Assembly: GCA_004293675.1 (NCBI GenBank)
Contig: READ01000023.1
Span: 29,971 to 93,970, forward strand
Origin: Betaproteobacteria bacterium
GTDB lineage: Bacteria; Pseudomonadota; Gammaproteobacteria; Burkholderiales; Casimicrobiaceae
Direction: 5' to 3'
Length of the DNA stretch: 64,000 bases
Below, piece by piece: positions 17,684 to 25,617 of the stretch. The first letter of the stretch is position 1; each line of letters begins with the position of its first letter. The notes under the pieces were generated by a model that ran no database searches, was not told the origin of the DNA, and saw nothing but the letters and a program-made list of their open reading frames with translations. The position numbers were made by a program, and so were the translations under genes.

Positions 17684-18354
17684 AACTTGATTTAGACGCA
17701 CTGATTTTTGACATGGATGGCACGCTCGTTGATTCGATGCCGTTTCACGAAAAGGCGTGGGACGTGATGCTGCCCGAGCTGGGTGTGAGTATTGATCGCT
17801 TCGAATTTTTTACCTGGTCCGCAGGGCTCACGAACCGCGAGATTTTTCCGCGACTGCTGAAGCGCGATGTGACTAGCGAAGAACTTGCCGCTCTCGCTGA
17901 TCGCAAGGAAGCTATTTATCGTGACTGCTATGCACCGCATATGGCCTTGATGCCAGGCGCTTTGGAGGTGATTCGTCGGGCTGAGCAAGGTAGGGTGCGA
18001 GTGGCTATGGGCACAGCAGCGCCGCCCGAAAACGTCGAGCTGGTGGTGGATGGCTTATCGGTTCGGCATCATTTTCCGGTGATCGTTGGTGGCAATGATG
18101 TGGCCAACGGCAAGCCCGATCCTGAAGTGTTTTTAAAGGCGGCGGAGCGCATGGGTGTAGCACCGTCGCGCTGCTTGGTGTTTGAAGACACGCCCGCAGG
18201 GATCGAGGCGGCGTTTCGCGCGGGCATGCATTGCGTGGCGATTACAACCACGCTCACCGATTTGCAGGTTCGCGCGCTGCCAAATACATCACACCTGCGC
18301 GCCGTCGTTGCCGATTACACCGATGCAGCGTTGCTATCCCAGCTCTTTCAATGA
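17680..18354 (+). CDS. HAD superfamily phosphatase/phosphoglucomutase-like hydrolase
   Basis: 224-residue HAD subfamily IA enzyme. Motif I is FDMDGTLVDSMPFHEKAW (nucleophile Asp about residue 9), motif II is VAMGTAAPPENVEL, and motif III/IV is GKPDPEVFLKAAER then VFEDTPAGIEAAFRAGM. The cap region and the PFHEKAW sequence resemble beta-phosphoglucomutases and sugar-phosphate phosphatases. It is translationally coupled to the upstream dehydrogenase (ATGA overlap). One possibility is removal of a phosphorylated hydroxyacid such as phosphoglycolate, but the substrate cannot be read from the sequence. Confidence 0.85.
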   Translation: MKLDLDALIFDMDGTLVDSMPFHEKAWDVMLPELGVSIDRFEFFTWSAGLTNREIFPRLLKRDVTSEELAALADRKEAIYRDCYAPHMALMPGALEVIRRAEQGRVRVAMGTAAPPENVELVVDGLSVRHHFPVIVGGNDVANGKPDPEVFLKAAERMGVAPSRCLVFEDTPAGIEAAFRAGMHCVAITTTLTDLQVRALPNTSHLRAVVADYTDAALLSQLFQ

Positions 18355-18415
18355 ATGCCATAAGAAATAAGGCTTTTGAGCAATTTATTTATTTTATCAA
18401 GAAGGGATAAAAAAC
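18354..18415. repeat. paired-arm palindromic repeat (family B copy)
   Basis: GCCATAAGAAATAAGGCTTT begins four bases after the HAD stop, followed by an A/T-rich right part. The left arm is nearly identical to that at 27306. Confidence 0.6.
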
Positions 18416-18452
18416 GATCCAAAGCGTTACAAAGCCTCAGGAGTAGCGATCG

Positions 18453-18632
18453 TTTCTTTGACGCAGATTAGCGCTGATTTAAGGCGGATGGCCGCAGATT
18501 TTTTGTGAGACGCCCCCACCCGAAAGCCACAGATTCACGAGGACCTTTGCCCGCGGCACCAACGTGGCGCGCTCAAAAGAATCTGCGGCAATCTGTGTCA
18601 AATCCGCGCCAATCTGCGTCGAAAAAGACTGA
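18453..18632. repeat. long inverted repeat of the GACGCAGATT family (family A)
   Basis: Left arm 18453-18506 (TTTGACGCAGATTAGCGCTG and related units) and right arm 18580-18627 (AATCTGCGGCAATCTG onward) are approximate reverse complements. It occupies the middle of the 412-base gap between the HAD gene and hemB; the rest of that gap (18633-18766) shows nothing recognisable. Confidence 0.85.
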
Positions 18633-18766
18633 GCGCACCCACCGTTGGGCAATTGACAGGCTTGCGCTTAGCTACGACGTGTTTCCGGAGCTGTCGTGTT
18701 GGTCAGGAAAACGGTTGAATGCTTTTTCGCTTGGGCGGAAGACAAAGGCGCGTGAGTAATCGAGTA

Positions 18767-19777
18767 TCAATTCTTTCGAGACAACATGCGCGCCGCATCG
18801 ACCGCGCCGTAGGTCAATATCGCGCTCGCACCGGCTCTGCGAAAGGCAATCAGCGCTTCCATCAAGCACTTATCGTAGTCAAGCCAGCCATTGGCGGCGG
18901 CAGCCCTGAGCATGGCGTATTCGCCGCTGACTTGATACACCGCCACCGGCATTTTGAATTCGCTTTTTACGCGCGCCAGAATGTCGAGATATGGCATGCC
19001 GGGCTTCACCATCAGCATGTCAGCGCCCTCAGCCACATCAAGCGCGCATTCGCGAATGGCCTCGTCGCTGTTGGCCACATCGAGCTGATAGGTTTCCTTG
19101 GTGCTCTTGCCCAAATTCGTTGACGAGCCGACCGCGTCGCGAAACGGCCCATAAAAACTACTGGCAAATTTGGCGCTGTAGGCAAGGATCTTCGTTTGAA
19201 AAAAGCCCGCCGCATCCAGCGCGCCGCGAATCGCGCCGATGCGGCCATCCATCATGTCGCTTGGCGCCACGAAATCAGCGCCCGCTGCGGCGTGGCTCAG
19301 CGCTTGTTTGATGAGCACCGCCACCGTTTCATCGTTCATCACGTAGCGCGTTGGGTCGTGCTCATCGATCAATCCATCTTGGCCGTGTGAGGTGTAGGGA
19401 TCGAGCGCTACATCGGTAATTACCGCAATGTTTGGCACAGCGGCCTTGAGCGCTTTCACTGCGCGTGCGATGAGTCCGTCGGCGTTATAGGCCTCTTCAG
19501 CCAGTGGCGTCTTTACACCCTCGATCACCGGAAAGAGCGCGATACCAAACACGCCCAGCGTTGCCGCTTCACGCGCACGCTCAATGAGTAAATCAACACT
19601 CATTCGTTCGACGCCAGGCATCGATGCGATGCTCTGAGTGCGTCGTTCGCCTTCGATCACAAAGACCGGCCAAATCAGATTCGCCGCTGAGAGCGAGCTC
19701 TCTCGCATCATGTTGCGCGTGAACGCGTCGCGCCGCATGCGACGCATACGCACCGAGGGGTAGCCGGGTGTATTCAT
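18767..19777 (-). CDS. hemB: porphobilinogen synthase (delta-aminolevulinic acid dehydratase)
   Basis: Condenses two 5-aminolevulinate molecules to porphobilinogen in heme synthesis. 336 residues from ATG 19777, giving the standard N-terminus MNTPGYPSVRMRRMRRD; the upstream extension is rejected. Both active-site lysines are visible: YSAKFASSFYGPFRDA (about 205) and LMVKPGMPYLDIL (about 258). The metal loop reads VITDVALDPYTSHGQDG with Asp/Ala in place of the Cys triad of zinc enzymes, so this is the magnesium-dependent, non-zinc type. It lies at the end of a minus-strand series, 28 bases after the exonuclease gene. Confidence 0.95.
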   Translation of the reverse strand: MNTPGYPSVRMRRMRRDAFTRNMMRESSLSAANLIWPVFVIEGERRTQSIASMPGVERMSVDLLIERAREAATLGVFGIALFPVIEGVKTPLAEEAYNADGLIARAVKALKAAVPNIAVITDVALDPYTSHGQDGLIDEHDPTRYVMNDETVAVLIKQALSHAAAGADFVAPSDMMDGRIGAIRGALDAAGFFQTKILAYSAKFASSFYGPFRDAVGSSTNLGKSTKETYQLDVANSDEAIRECALDVAEGADMLMVKPGMPYLDILARVKSEFKMPVAVYQVSGEYAMLRAAAANGWLDYDKCLMEALIAFRRAGASAILTYGAVDAARMLSRKN

Positions 19778-19805
19778 TTCAATATTGTATTTTGTGACTG
19801 TCGGA

Positions 19806-20450
19806 CTACGCCAACCAGCGTCGCCCCAACTGCAGCGCCGCGAGCGAGGCAAAGCTCTTTGTGTTTGACGGCGCTCTCGACAAAATTCGTTGCAGCAAGT
19901 GCGCAGTCGTTAGTGCATCGGCCATCGCGCGATGTTGCTTTCGAATCGGTAGGTTCAATGCGCCGCTCCATTCCGCTAGATTCTTTGCCGGTAACTCCGG
20001 AAAAATCATGGGAGCGATGAGCGCTAAATCGAGATGGTGTTGGCCAAACGCCTTTGCAAAGCGGGTATTTCCATGCGCGGCCAACGCCGCTTGTAGAAAG
20101 CCAATATCGAAGCCCGTGTGAAAGCCCACGAGGGGCGAATCTTGCATCCAATGTGTCAGAGCATCAAGCGCGGCGGCGAGTGTGCAGCCGTCACTTTGCT
20201 CACTCGCCGTCACGCCGTGAATCACACGGTTGGCAGCGCTCACCGTGCCAGCATCGGCAATGACCCGCGCGAAGCAATCATGAAGCTCGATGGCACCGCC
20301 CACAACTGCCACAGCGCCGATTTCAACAATGCGATCCCGTTTCGGATCTAAACCTGTCGTTTCCAGATCAAGCACAATCCAGCGCGACGATGTCGACGGC
20401 GCAGCATCGCGCTTGCCCACGCTCAATCGTTTGAACCAGTCGAGCGTCAC
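19806..20450 (-). CDS. DnaQ-like 3'-5' exonuclease
   Basis: 214-residue DEDD exonuclease similar to the DNA polymerase III epsilon proofreading domain. Exo I is VLDLETTGLDPKRDRIVEIG (catalytic Asp and Glu, about residues 27-30), Exo II is VGFHTGFDIGFLQAAL, and Exo III is HRAMADALTTAHLL with the H-x4-D pattern. There is no clamp-binding tail and no holoenzyme gene nearby, so it is probably not the replicative epsilon. It overlaps the CNMP/CBS/DUF294 gene by four bases. This exonuclease-DUF294 pairing recurs in other proteobacteria (recalled, not checked), often near acetate-uptake genes. Confidence 0.87.
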   Translation of the reverse strand: MTLDWFKRLSVGKRDAAPSTSSRWIVLDLETTGLDPKRDRIVEIGAVAVVGGAIELHDCFARVIADAGTVSAANRVIHGVTASEQSDGCTLAAALDALTHWMQDSPLVGFHTGFDIGFLQAALAAHGNTRFAKAFGQHHLDLALIAPMIFPELPAKNLAEWSGALNLPIRKQHRAMADALTTAHLLQRILSRAPSNTKSFASLAALQLGRRWLA

Positions 20451-22309
20451 GGATAGTCGGCCGCCACGCGCTGCTGCAGCTTTCTAGCCTGTCGAAAGCA
20501 TTCCTTCAAAATTCGCGCGTCCATCGGTGAGAGTGCATCAATGGCCACCGCGTTTGGATAGTCGGGAAACTCAGAGCGCTCTTGCGCCCGTAACCGAAGG
20601 CTTTGCAAAAAGCTAAATGCGTCCGTCCATTCCGAGAGCTCGGCAGGTTGGAGCTTATGCAGTGCCGCTACAGCTTGCAAACGTTCAATGGTATTCGTCG
20701 CGGGCACTTGATGCGCCAGCGCCAAGACTCGTGCGGCATCGACAAAGGGCCGTACACCGAAGCGCTTCAAATCAATCACTTGACGCGCGTTGACCTCGGC
20801 TGTCGCGCTCAGGTTTCCCAGCCAATTGAGCGGCGGCTCCACCGATTGAGCGTTGTCAGAAAGTTGCTTTAAAAATCGCTGATTAGCGCTCGCGGTTTCT
20901 AACACCTGCGCCTGCAACTGATTGGCGAGCGCGGCATCGCCCCAGAGCGGACGCAGATCAAAAAAGATGTTGGCTTGCAGCAAACTCTCAGGGTCGCCGC
21001 GCTCAGTCCATTCAGCGAAGCGCGCGATCCAGTCATCAACGGTCAACGCTAACGCGGGGTTGCTCGCCATGATGTTGCCTTTGCACAGCGGAAAACCACA
21101 CTGATCCAGCGCGGCGTTCACGTCCTTAGCAAAATCGAGGGCACGAAGCTGACTGAGTCCAGGCGACAAAATGAGCGCGTTGTCTTGGTCAGTGCTGATC
21201 GTTTGTTCGTGTCGCCCTTCGCTGCCCAATGCGATCCAACACAGCTCGCCGGCGTTGACATCGTGCGTAGGCGCGATGAGTTCAATCACGCGGCGAACAA
21301 GTTGATCGTTCAATCGACTGACAAAACGCGTCATGGTCAGCGATTCAACGCCTTGCGCGATCAAATTTCTCGCAAGTTGACGCGCATCGCTGGCGCAAAT
21401 CGCAAGCTGCGTCACCGAATTGGCGCGATTGATAGCGCCACTCACACCCGTCAGAGTGTGCCGTTGCAGGGCAAACAAATCTCGCTCTGACACGATGCCA
21501 GCGAGCGCGCCGCGCTCGTCGACAACGACCACATGCCGAAATCCACGCTCGGCCATCAACAGCGCGGCCTCTACCGAGCTCGCATGCGCCGGAAGCGTCG
21601 CTACGGGGGTTGTGGCGATGGTCTCGACCGCATCATCAGGCGAGCGATCGGCCAGCACCACACGCGGCACGATATCGCGCTCTGTGATGATGCCGATAGG
21701 TTCATTGCCAGCGTTGACGATCACCAGCGATCCGATGGCATTTTTTTGCATCAGGCTCAAGGCATCGCGAATCTTGACATTACCCAACGTACTGACGGCT
21801 TCGCGTCGGATAAGCGATTGCAACGTTCGCGGCAGTTGTTGCTCACGGCCACCCTCGGCAGCGTAGCTGGCTTGCAACGCGCGGCGCGATCGCTCAAGAA
21901 GAAAGGTAAGTTTGCGATTGCAAAAGTCGGAGAACACAGCCGACTGTTTGGCAACGCGCAAAAAATCGGCGCTGGGAATTCGAAGCGCAAACACCTCAGT
22001 TTCGCAAAAGAATCGGCTCACCACTTTTCGCGCCGTCAAAAGAGCGCCGATGGGGAACATCTCACCCGCAGTGAGCTCCAGTGCGCCCACGGTCACGTCA
22101 GTCGGTCGCTCACCGCGAACACGCCCTTGCAAGACGATCCAACATTGATCAACATCGGCCTGAGCGTCGATGAGCGTCTCGCCGACCGCGTGATAGGTGA
22201 CCGTGGCATGGCTCAAGAGCGCGCCCACATCGGCCACTGCCATCTCTGCAAACGGATCGTGCGCGATCAGTGCATCGAGGTAGGGCTGAGCGGCCGGTGC
22301 GGGTTTCAT
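20447..22309 (-). CDS. CNMP/CBS/DUF294 nucleotidyltransferase-like signalling protein
   Basis: 620 residues from the ATG at 22309; the longer frame runs into pepN and is rejected. Three parts are visible. A cyclic-nucleotide-binding-like domain (about 10-130) has VTYHAVGETLIDAQADVDQC. A CBS pair (about 160-290) has VSTLGNVKIRDALSLM and GIITERDIVPRVVLADRS, repeated as AGIVSERDLFALQ. A DUF294 putative nucleotidyltransferase with C-terminal domain (about 320-615) has ALGSEGRHEQTISTDQDNAL, where the GSEGR and DxD-like acids match the polymerase-beta-type fold. The protein probably senses an adenine nucleotide and modifies a partner by nucleotidylation; this is inference. It is coupled to the exonuclease (ATGA) and eight bases after pepN. 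Confidence 0.85.
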   Translation of the reverse strand: MKPAPAAQPYLDALIAHDPFAEMAVADVGALLSHATVTYHAVGETLIDAQADVDQCWIVLQGRVRGERPTDVTVGALELTAGEMFPIGALLTARKVVSRFFCETEVFALRIPSADFLRVAKQSAVFSDFCNRKLTFLLERSRRALQASYAAEGGREQQLPRTLQSLIRREAVSTLGNVKIRDALSLMQKNAIGSLVIVNAGNEPIGIITERDIVPRVVLADRSPDDAVETIATTPVATLPAHASSVEAALLMAERGFRHVVVVDERGALAGIVSERDLFALQRHTLTGVSGAINRANSVTQLAICASDARQLARNLIAQGVESLTMTRFVSRLNDQLVRRVIELIAPTHDVNAGELCWIALGSEGRHEQTISTDQDNALILSPGLSQLRALDFAKDVNAALDQCGFPLCKGNIMASNPALALTVDDWIARFAEWTERGDPESLLQANIFFDLRPLWGDAALANQLQAQVLETASANQRFLKQLSDNAQSVEPPLNWLGNLSATAEVNARQVIDLKRFGVRPFVDAARVLALAHQVPATNTIERLQAVAALHKLQPAELSEWTDAFSFLQSLRLRAQERSEFPDYPNAVAIDALSPMDARILKECFRQARKLQQRVAADYP

Positions 22310-22316
22310 CGGCGCG

Positions 22317-24926
22317 TTAGAGCTCGCCGGCCTTGAGCGTTTTGCTGATGATTTCCGAAACGTTGGCGGAAAGCGATGTTGATTCGAGAATTCGAACCAG
22401 TGCCGCACGCTGCTGCGCCCGAGCGGTCGGCTCGAACTTGTGCCAGCGCGAAAACGCGTCGCAGAAACGAGACGCGAGCGATGGATTTTGTTGATCGAAA
22501 TGAATGATTTGCGAGGCCACAAACTCGTAGCCCGAACCGTCGCTAGCATGAAGTCCGGACCAATTCAAATCACTGAACGCGTGAACGACGGCGCGCACGC
22601 GATTGGGATTTTTCGGATCAAACTTCGGGTGCGCCAAGAGCGATTGTGCGAATGCGGCGGCGTCCCCGCGCTGAGCACTTGATTCAAGTAGAAACCAACG
22701 ATTGAGCATCGACAAATCGTTCTGCCATTGGTCGTGAAAAGATCGATACATCGTTTCACGCGCGGCGCAGGGCTGATCGCGAAGTGCAGTCATGGCGCTG
22801 ATCATGTCGGTCAGATTGTCAGCGCCCCTCCACTGCGCCAGCGCCGTGTTTTGCGCGGCAGGTGAAGACCCGAAATTAGCGAGTGCGAGCAGAGTCGCCG
22901 ACAAAGCACGATGGGCAACAGACTGAGCATCCGCGCTGTAAGGCTTGGACGCGAGCGCGCTGCGCTCGATGGCGTAGCGCGTCAAAATCGCGTTGTGGTC
23001 ATGCGTGGCCAGCGCGGCAACCGCTGAATGGCGGCGCTCCGCGAGCTCGGTGGCATTAATGTGCAGTTGGCGATCAGCCAGTTCATTGTGCGTTGGAAAG
23101 GTCAATAGATGCGCAATGAGTGCGGGGTCGGTTTGTCGATCAGCGAGCAACTGACCCGCGGTGGCGTGAAACACGTCCCGGGTTGACACAGCCGCCGCAT
23201 CATCGAACACCCGCAAGAACAGGGTGCGCATTGCTTGCCAACGGACCACGCCGTCGCTGTCCTTCGTTGCAAGCATCGCAAGCGCATCATCGCTGTAGTC
23301 AAACTCAAGCAACACGGGAGCAGAAAATGCTCGGAGCAAGGACGGCACAGGCGCTTGCTGCACCCCTTCAAAAGTAAATTGTTGCGCTGCGTCGTTCAAC
23401 ACCAACAACCGGTTGTATTGCTCGCCCGTCGCATCGACCAACGCCACCGACACTGGAATCACCATCGGTAATTTTTCAGCTTGGTTGGGTGTGGCGGGCA
23501 CCTGCTGTTTGAGCGTGAGCGTGTAGCGCTTTGCGGCGGCGTTGTACTCGCCCGTGGCGGCGATGCGCGGAGTGCCCGCTTGGCTGTACCAGCGCTTGAA
23601 TTGCGACAAGTCCACGCCGCTGGCGGATTCCATTGCAGCAACAAAGTCGTCACAGGTCGCCGCGGTGCCGTCGTGCCGCGAAAAATAGAGATCGCTGCCT
23701 TTTCGGTATGCGGTCTCGCCGAGCAACGTGTGCATCATGCGAATGACTTCAGCGCCCTTTTCATAGACCGTTACTGTATAAAAGTTGTCGATGGCTTCGT
23801 ATTCATCGGGGCGAATGGGATGCGCCATAGGGCCGGCATCTTGGGCGAACTGGCGCGATTGCATGAACGCCGTTTCTTCGATACGCACCACAGCCGGAGA
23901 GCCGCGAAACGCGCTGTATTGCTGCTCGCGAAATACGGTGAAGCCTTCTTTGAGCGAAAGTTGAAACCAGTCGCGACAGGTGACTCGATTGCCGCTCCAA
24001 TTGTGGAAATACTCGTGAGCGACGATGGCGTCAACGAGCTGAAAGTCGCTATCGGTTGCCGTGTCTTTATCGGCCAAAAGGTAGCGGGAGTTGAAGATGT
24101 TCAATCCCTTGTTTTCCATGGCGCCCATGTTGAAATCGTCAGCCGCGTAGATCATGAAACGATCTAAATCGTATTCACGGCCGTAGGCGATTTCGTCCCA
24201 TTTCATCGACGCAATCAGGCATTGCATCGCCCAGTGACATCGCGGCAAATTTGCGGTGGTCGAATAGATTTCGAGCAGTACGTTGCGGCCGGACTGGGTG
24301 ACGAATTGATCGGTCAATTTGTCGATGTTTCCGGCGACCAATGCGAACAAGTACGCGGGCTTTTTGTGCGGATCATGCCAAACGGCTTCATGACGTCCGC
24401 CATCTAGCATTCGCGATGAAACAAGATTTCCGTTCGAGAGCAGCACCGGAAAGGCGGACTGATCCGCGCGAACGGTCACCGTGAATTCGCTCAAGACATC
24501 GGGGCGATCAGGGAAGTAGGTAATGCGGCGAAAACCTTCGGCTTCACACTGGGTGCAAAACGTGCCGTTCGTGAGGTAGAGGCCTTCGAGCGCTAAGTTC
24601 GCGCTTGGGTCGAATTCGGTGATGATTTCGATCGATGCGCTATTGGGAAAGTTGGCAATCGTGAGCTGCGTTTCATCGAGCTGGTAGCGCGCCGCGTCGA
24701 TCACCGCGCCGTCGATTCGAACTTCGATTAACTTGATGTGTTCGCCGTTGAGGCGAAGTGCGGCAGCGTCGGCGGACGCGGCGGACACATGTCGCCGCAA
24801 GCTCAATGTGCTGCTGACGCGCGCCAACGTCGGAGTCAGCTCAAATAACAGCGCCACGCGCTCGACGACAAAATCAAAAGCGCGGTAATCGCCGCGACGG
24901 ATACTGACGGGCTCGGCGTTGCGCAT
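22317..24926 (-). CDS. pepN: aminopeptidase N
   Basis: M1-family zinc metallopeptidase that removes N-terminal residues from peptides, 869 residues, close to the bacterial PepN length (about 870). The exopeptidase motif GAMENKGLNIFN is at about 268-279. The zinc site HEYFHNWSGNRVTCRDW is at about 304, with the downstream Glu in LSLKEGFTVFREQQ, giving HExxH-18-E. A C-terminal helical domain follows. It is 14 bases after the FKBP lipoprotein gene and eight bases before the DUF294 gene, suggesting one transcript through hemB. Confidence 0.95.
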   Translation of the reverse strand: MRNAEPVSIRRGDYRAFDFVVERVALLFELTPTLARVSSTLSLRRHVSAASADAAALRLNGEHIKLIEVRIDGAVIDAARYQLDETQLTIANFPNSASIEIITEFDPSANLALEGLYLTNGTFCTQCEAEGFRRITYFPDRPDVLSEFTVTVRADQSAFPVLLSNGNLVSSRMLDGGRHEAVWHDPHKKPAYLFALVAGNIDKLTDQFVTQSGRNVLLEIYSTTANLPRCHWAMQCLIASMKWDEIAYGREYDLDRFMIYAADDFNMGAMENKGLNIFNSRYLLADKDTATDSDFQLVDAIVAHEYFHNWSGNRVTCRDWFQLSLKEGFTVFREQQYSAFRGSPAVVRIEETAFMQSRQFAQDAGPMAHPIRPDEYEAIDNFYTVTVYEKGAEVIRMMHTLLGETAYRKGSDLYFSRHDGTAATCDDFVAAMESASGVDLSQFKRWYSQAGTPRIAATGEYNAAAKRYTLTLKQQVPATPNQAEKLPMVIPVSVALVDATGEQYNRLLVLNDAAQQFTFEGVQQAPVPSLLRAFSAPVLLEFDYSDDALAMLATKDSDGVVRWQAMRTLFLRVFDDAAAVSTRDVFHATAGQLLADRQTDPALIAHLLTFPTHNELADRQLHINATELAERRHSAVAALATHDHNAILTRYAIERSALASKPYSADAQSVAHRALSATLLALANFGSSPAAQNTALAQWRGADNLTDMISAMTALRDQPCAARETMYRSFHDQWQNDLSMLNRWFLLESSAQRGDAAAFAQSLLAHPKFDPKNPNRVRAVVHAFSDLNWSGLHASDGSGYEFVASQIIHFDQQNPSLASRFCDAFSRWHKFEPTARAQQRAALVRILESTSLSANVSEIISKTLKAGEL

Positions 24927-24940
24927 GGTGCGTGGTCTCG

Positions 24941-25504
24941 CTATTTTTTGGCCGGCACGAAGGCCGATGGCGTGGCCGTTGCGTTAGCGGTTTTTCCGAT
25001 GATAGACATGAGTTCGATATCAAAAATCAGAGCGGCGTTGGGTGGAATGTTGGCTCCTGATCCCTTGTCGCCGTAGGCCTTGGTGGCCGGAATCACGAGG
25101 GTGCGTTGGCCACCGGTTTTCATGCCGACGAGCCCTTCGTCCCAACCCTCGATGACGCGTCCGAATCCGACGATGAAACCGAGGGGCACACCTCGGTCGA
25201 TCGACGAATCGAACCTCGCGCCTTTGTTGTCGGGCGCGGTGGCGCTCCATAGGTATCCCGTGTAGTGAACTGCTACCGGATCGCCCTTGCTAACCGACGG
25301 GCCCTGGCCCTCTTTACGATCTTGGCTTTGTAGCGTCATCGGCATCGCTACGGGTGCCGCGGATGGGGCAGGTGCGGCGGTCGTAGTCGTTGGCGCGGTC
25401 GTCGCAGGCGTCGCAGTCGTCGGCGTTTGCGCTGAAGCACAACCGAACAGAGAAAAGGTGAAAGTCGCCGCGAAAAGTGCGGCCAGGGGGCGCTTTATGA
25501 TCAT
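24941..25504 (-). CDS. FKBP-type peptidyl-prolyl isomerase lipoprotein
   Basis: 187-residue periplasmic foldase. A signal peptide with lipobox LFGC (Cys about residue 22) is followed by a Thr/Ala/Pro linker (about 25-55) and then one FKBP domain: VAVHYTGYLWSA, FDSSIDRGVPLGFIVG, VIEGWDEGLVGMKTGGQRTL and IPPNAALIFDIELM. The aromatic and Asp positions of the FKBP active site are present. The start at 25504 is chosen because it gives a proper lipoprotein signal; the same frame is open to 25954 but that region is non-coding. The gene diverges from the 25618 gene. Confidence 0.9.
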   Translation of the reverse strand: MIIKRPLAALFAATFTFSLFGCASAQTPTTATPATTAPTTTTAAPAPSAAPVAMPMTLQSQDRKEGQGPSVSKGDPVAVHYTGYLWSATAPDNKGARFDSSIDRGVPLGFIVGFGRVIEGWDEGLVGMKTGGQRTLVIPATKAYGDKGSGANIPPNAALIFDIELMSIIGKTANATATPSAFVPAKK

Positions 25505-25550
25505 TTTTGGATTCAATCGATGAGAAAGGCACGTTTGCCTTCGAATGCGC

Positions 25551-25579
25551 TTGCAGTGAAGCCGCGAGCGCGTTATTGT
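25551..25579 (+). promoter_or_regulatory. probable sigma-70 promoter of the 25618 gene
   Basis: TTGCAG at 25551-25556, a 17-base spacer and TATTGT at 25574-25579, about 38 bases before the ATG at 25618. Match to consensus is fair. Confidence 0.5.
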
Positions 25580-25617
25580 ATGTTTCAAACAAAATTCAGA
25601 CCGAAACGGTGATCTAC

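Noticed and set aside
22310..22549. Extended start of the CNMP/CBS/DUF294 protein
   Set aside because: The region is antiparallel-free coding sequence of pepN in another frame, and the family N-terminus begins at 22309.
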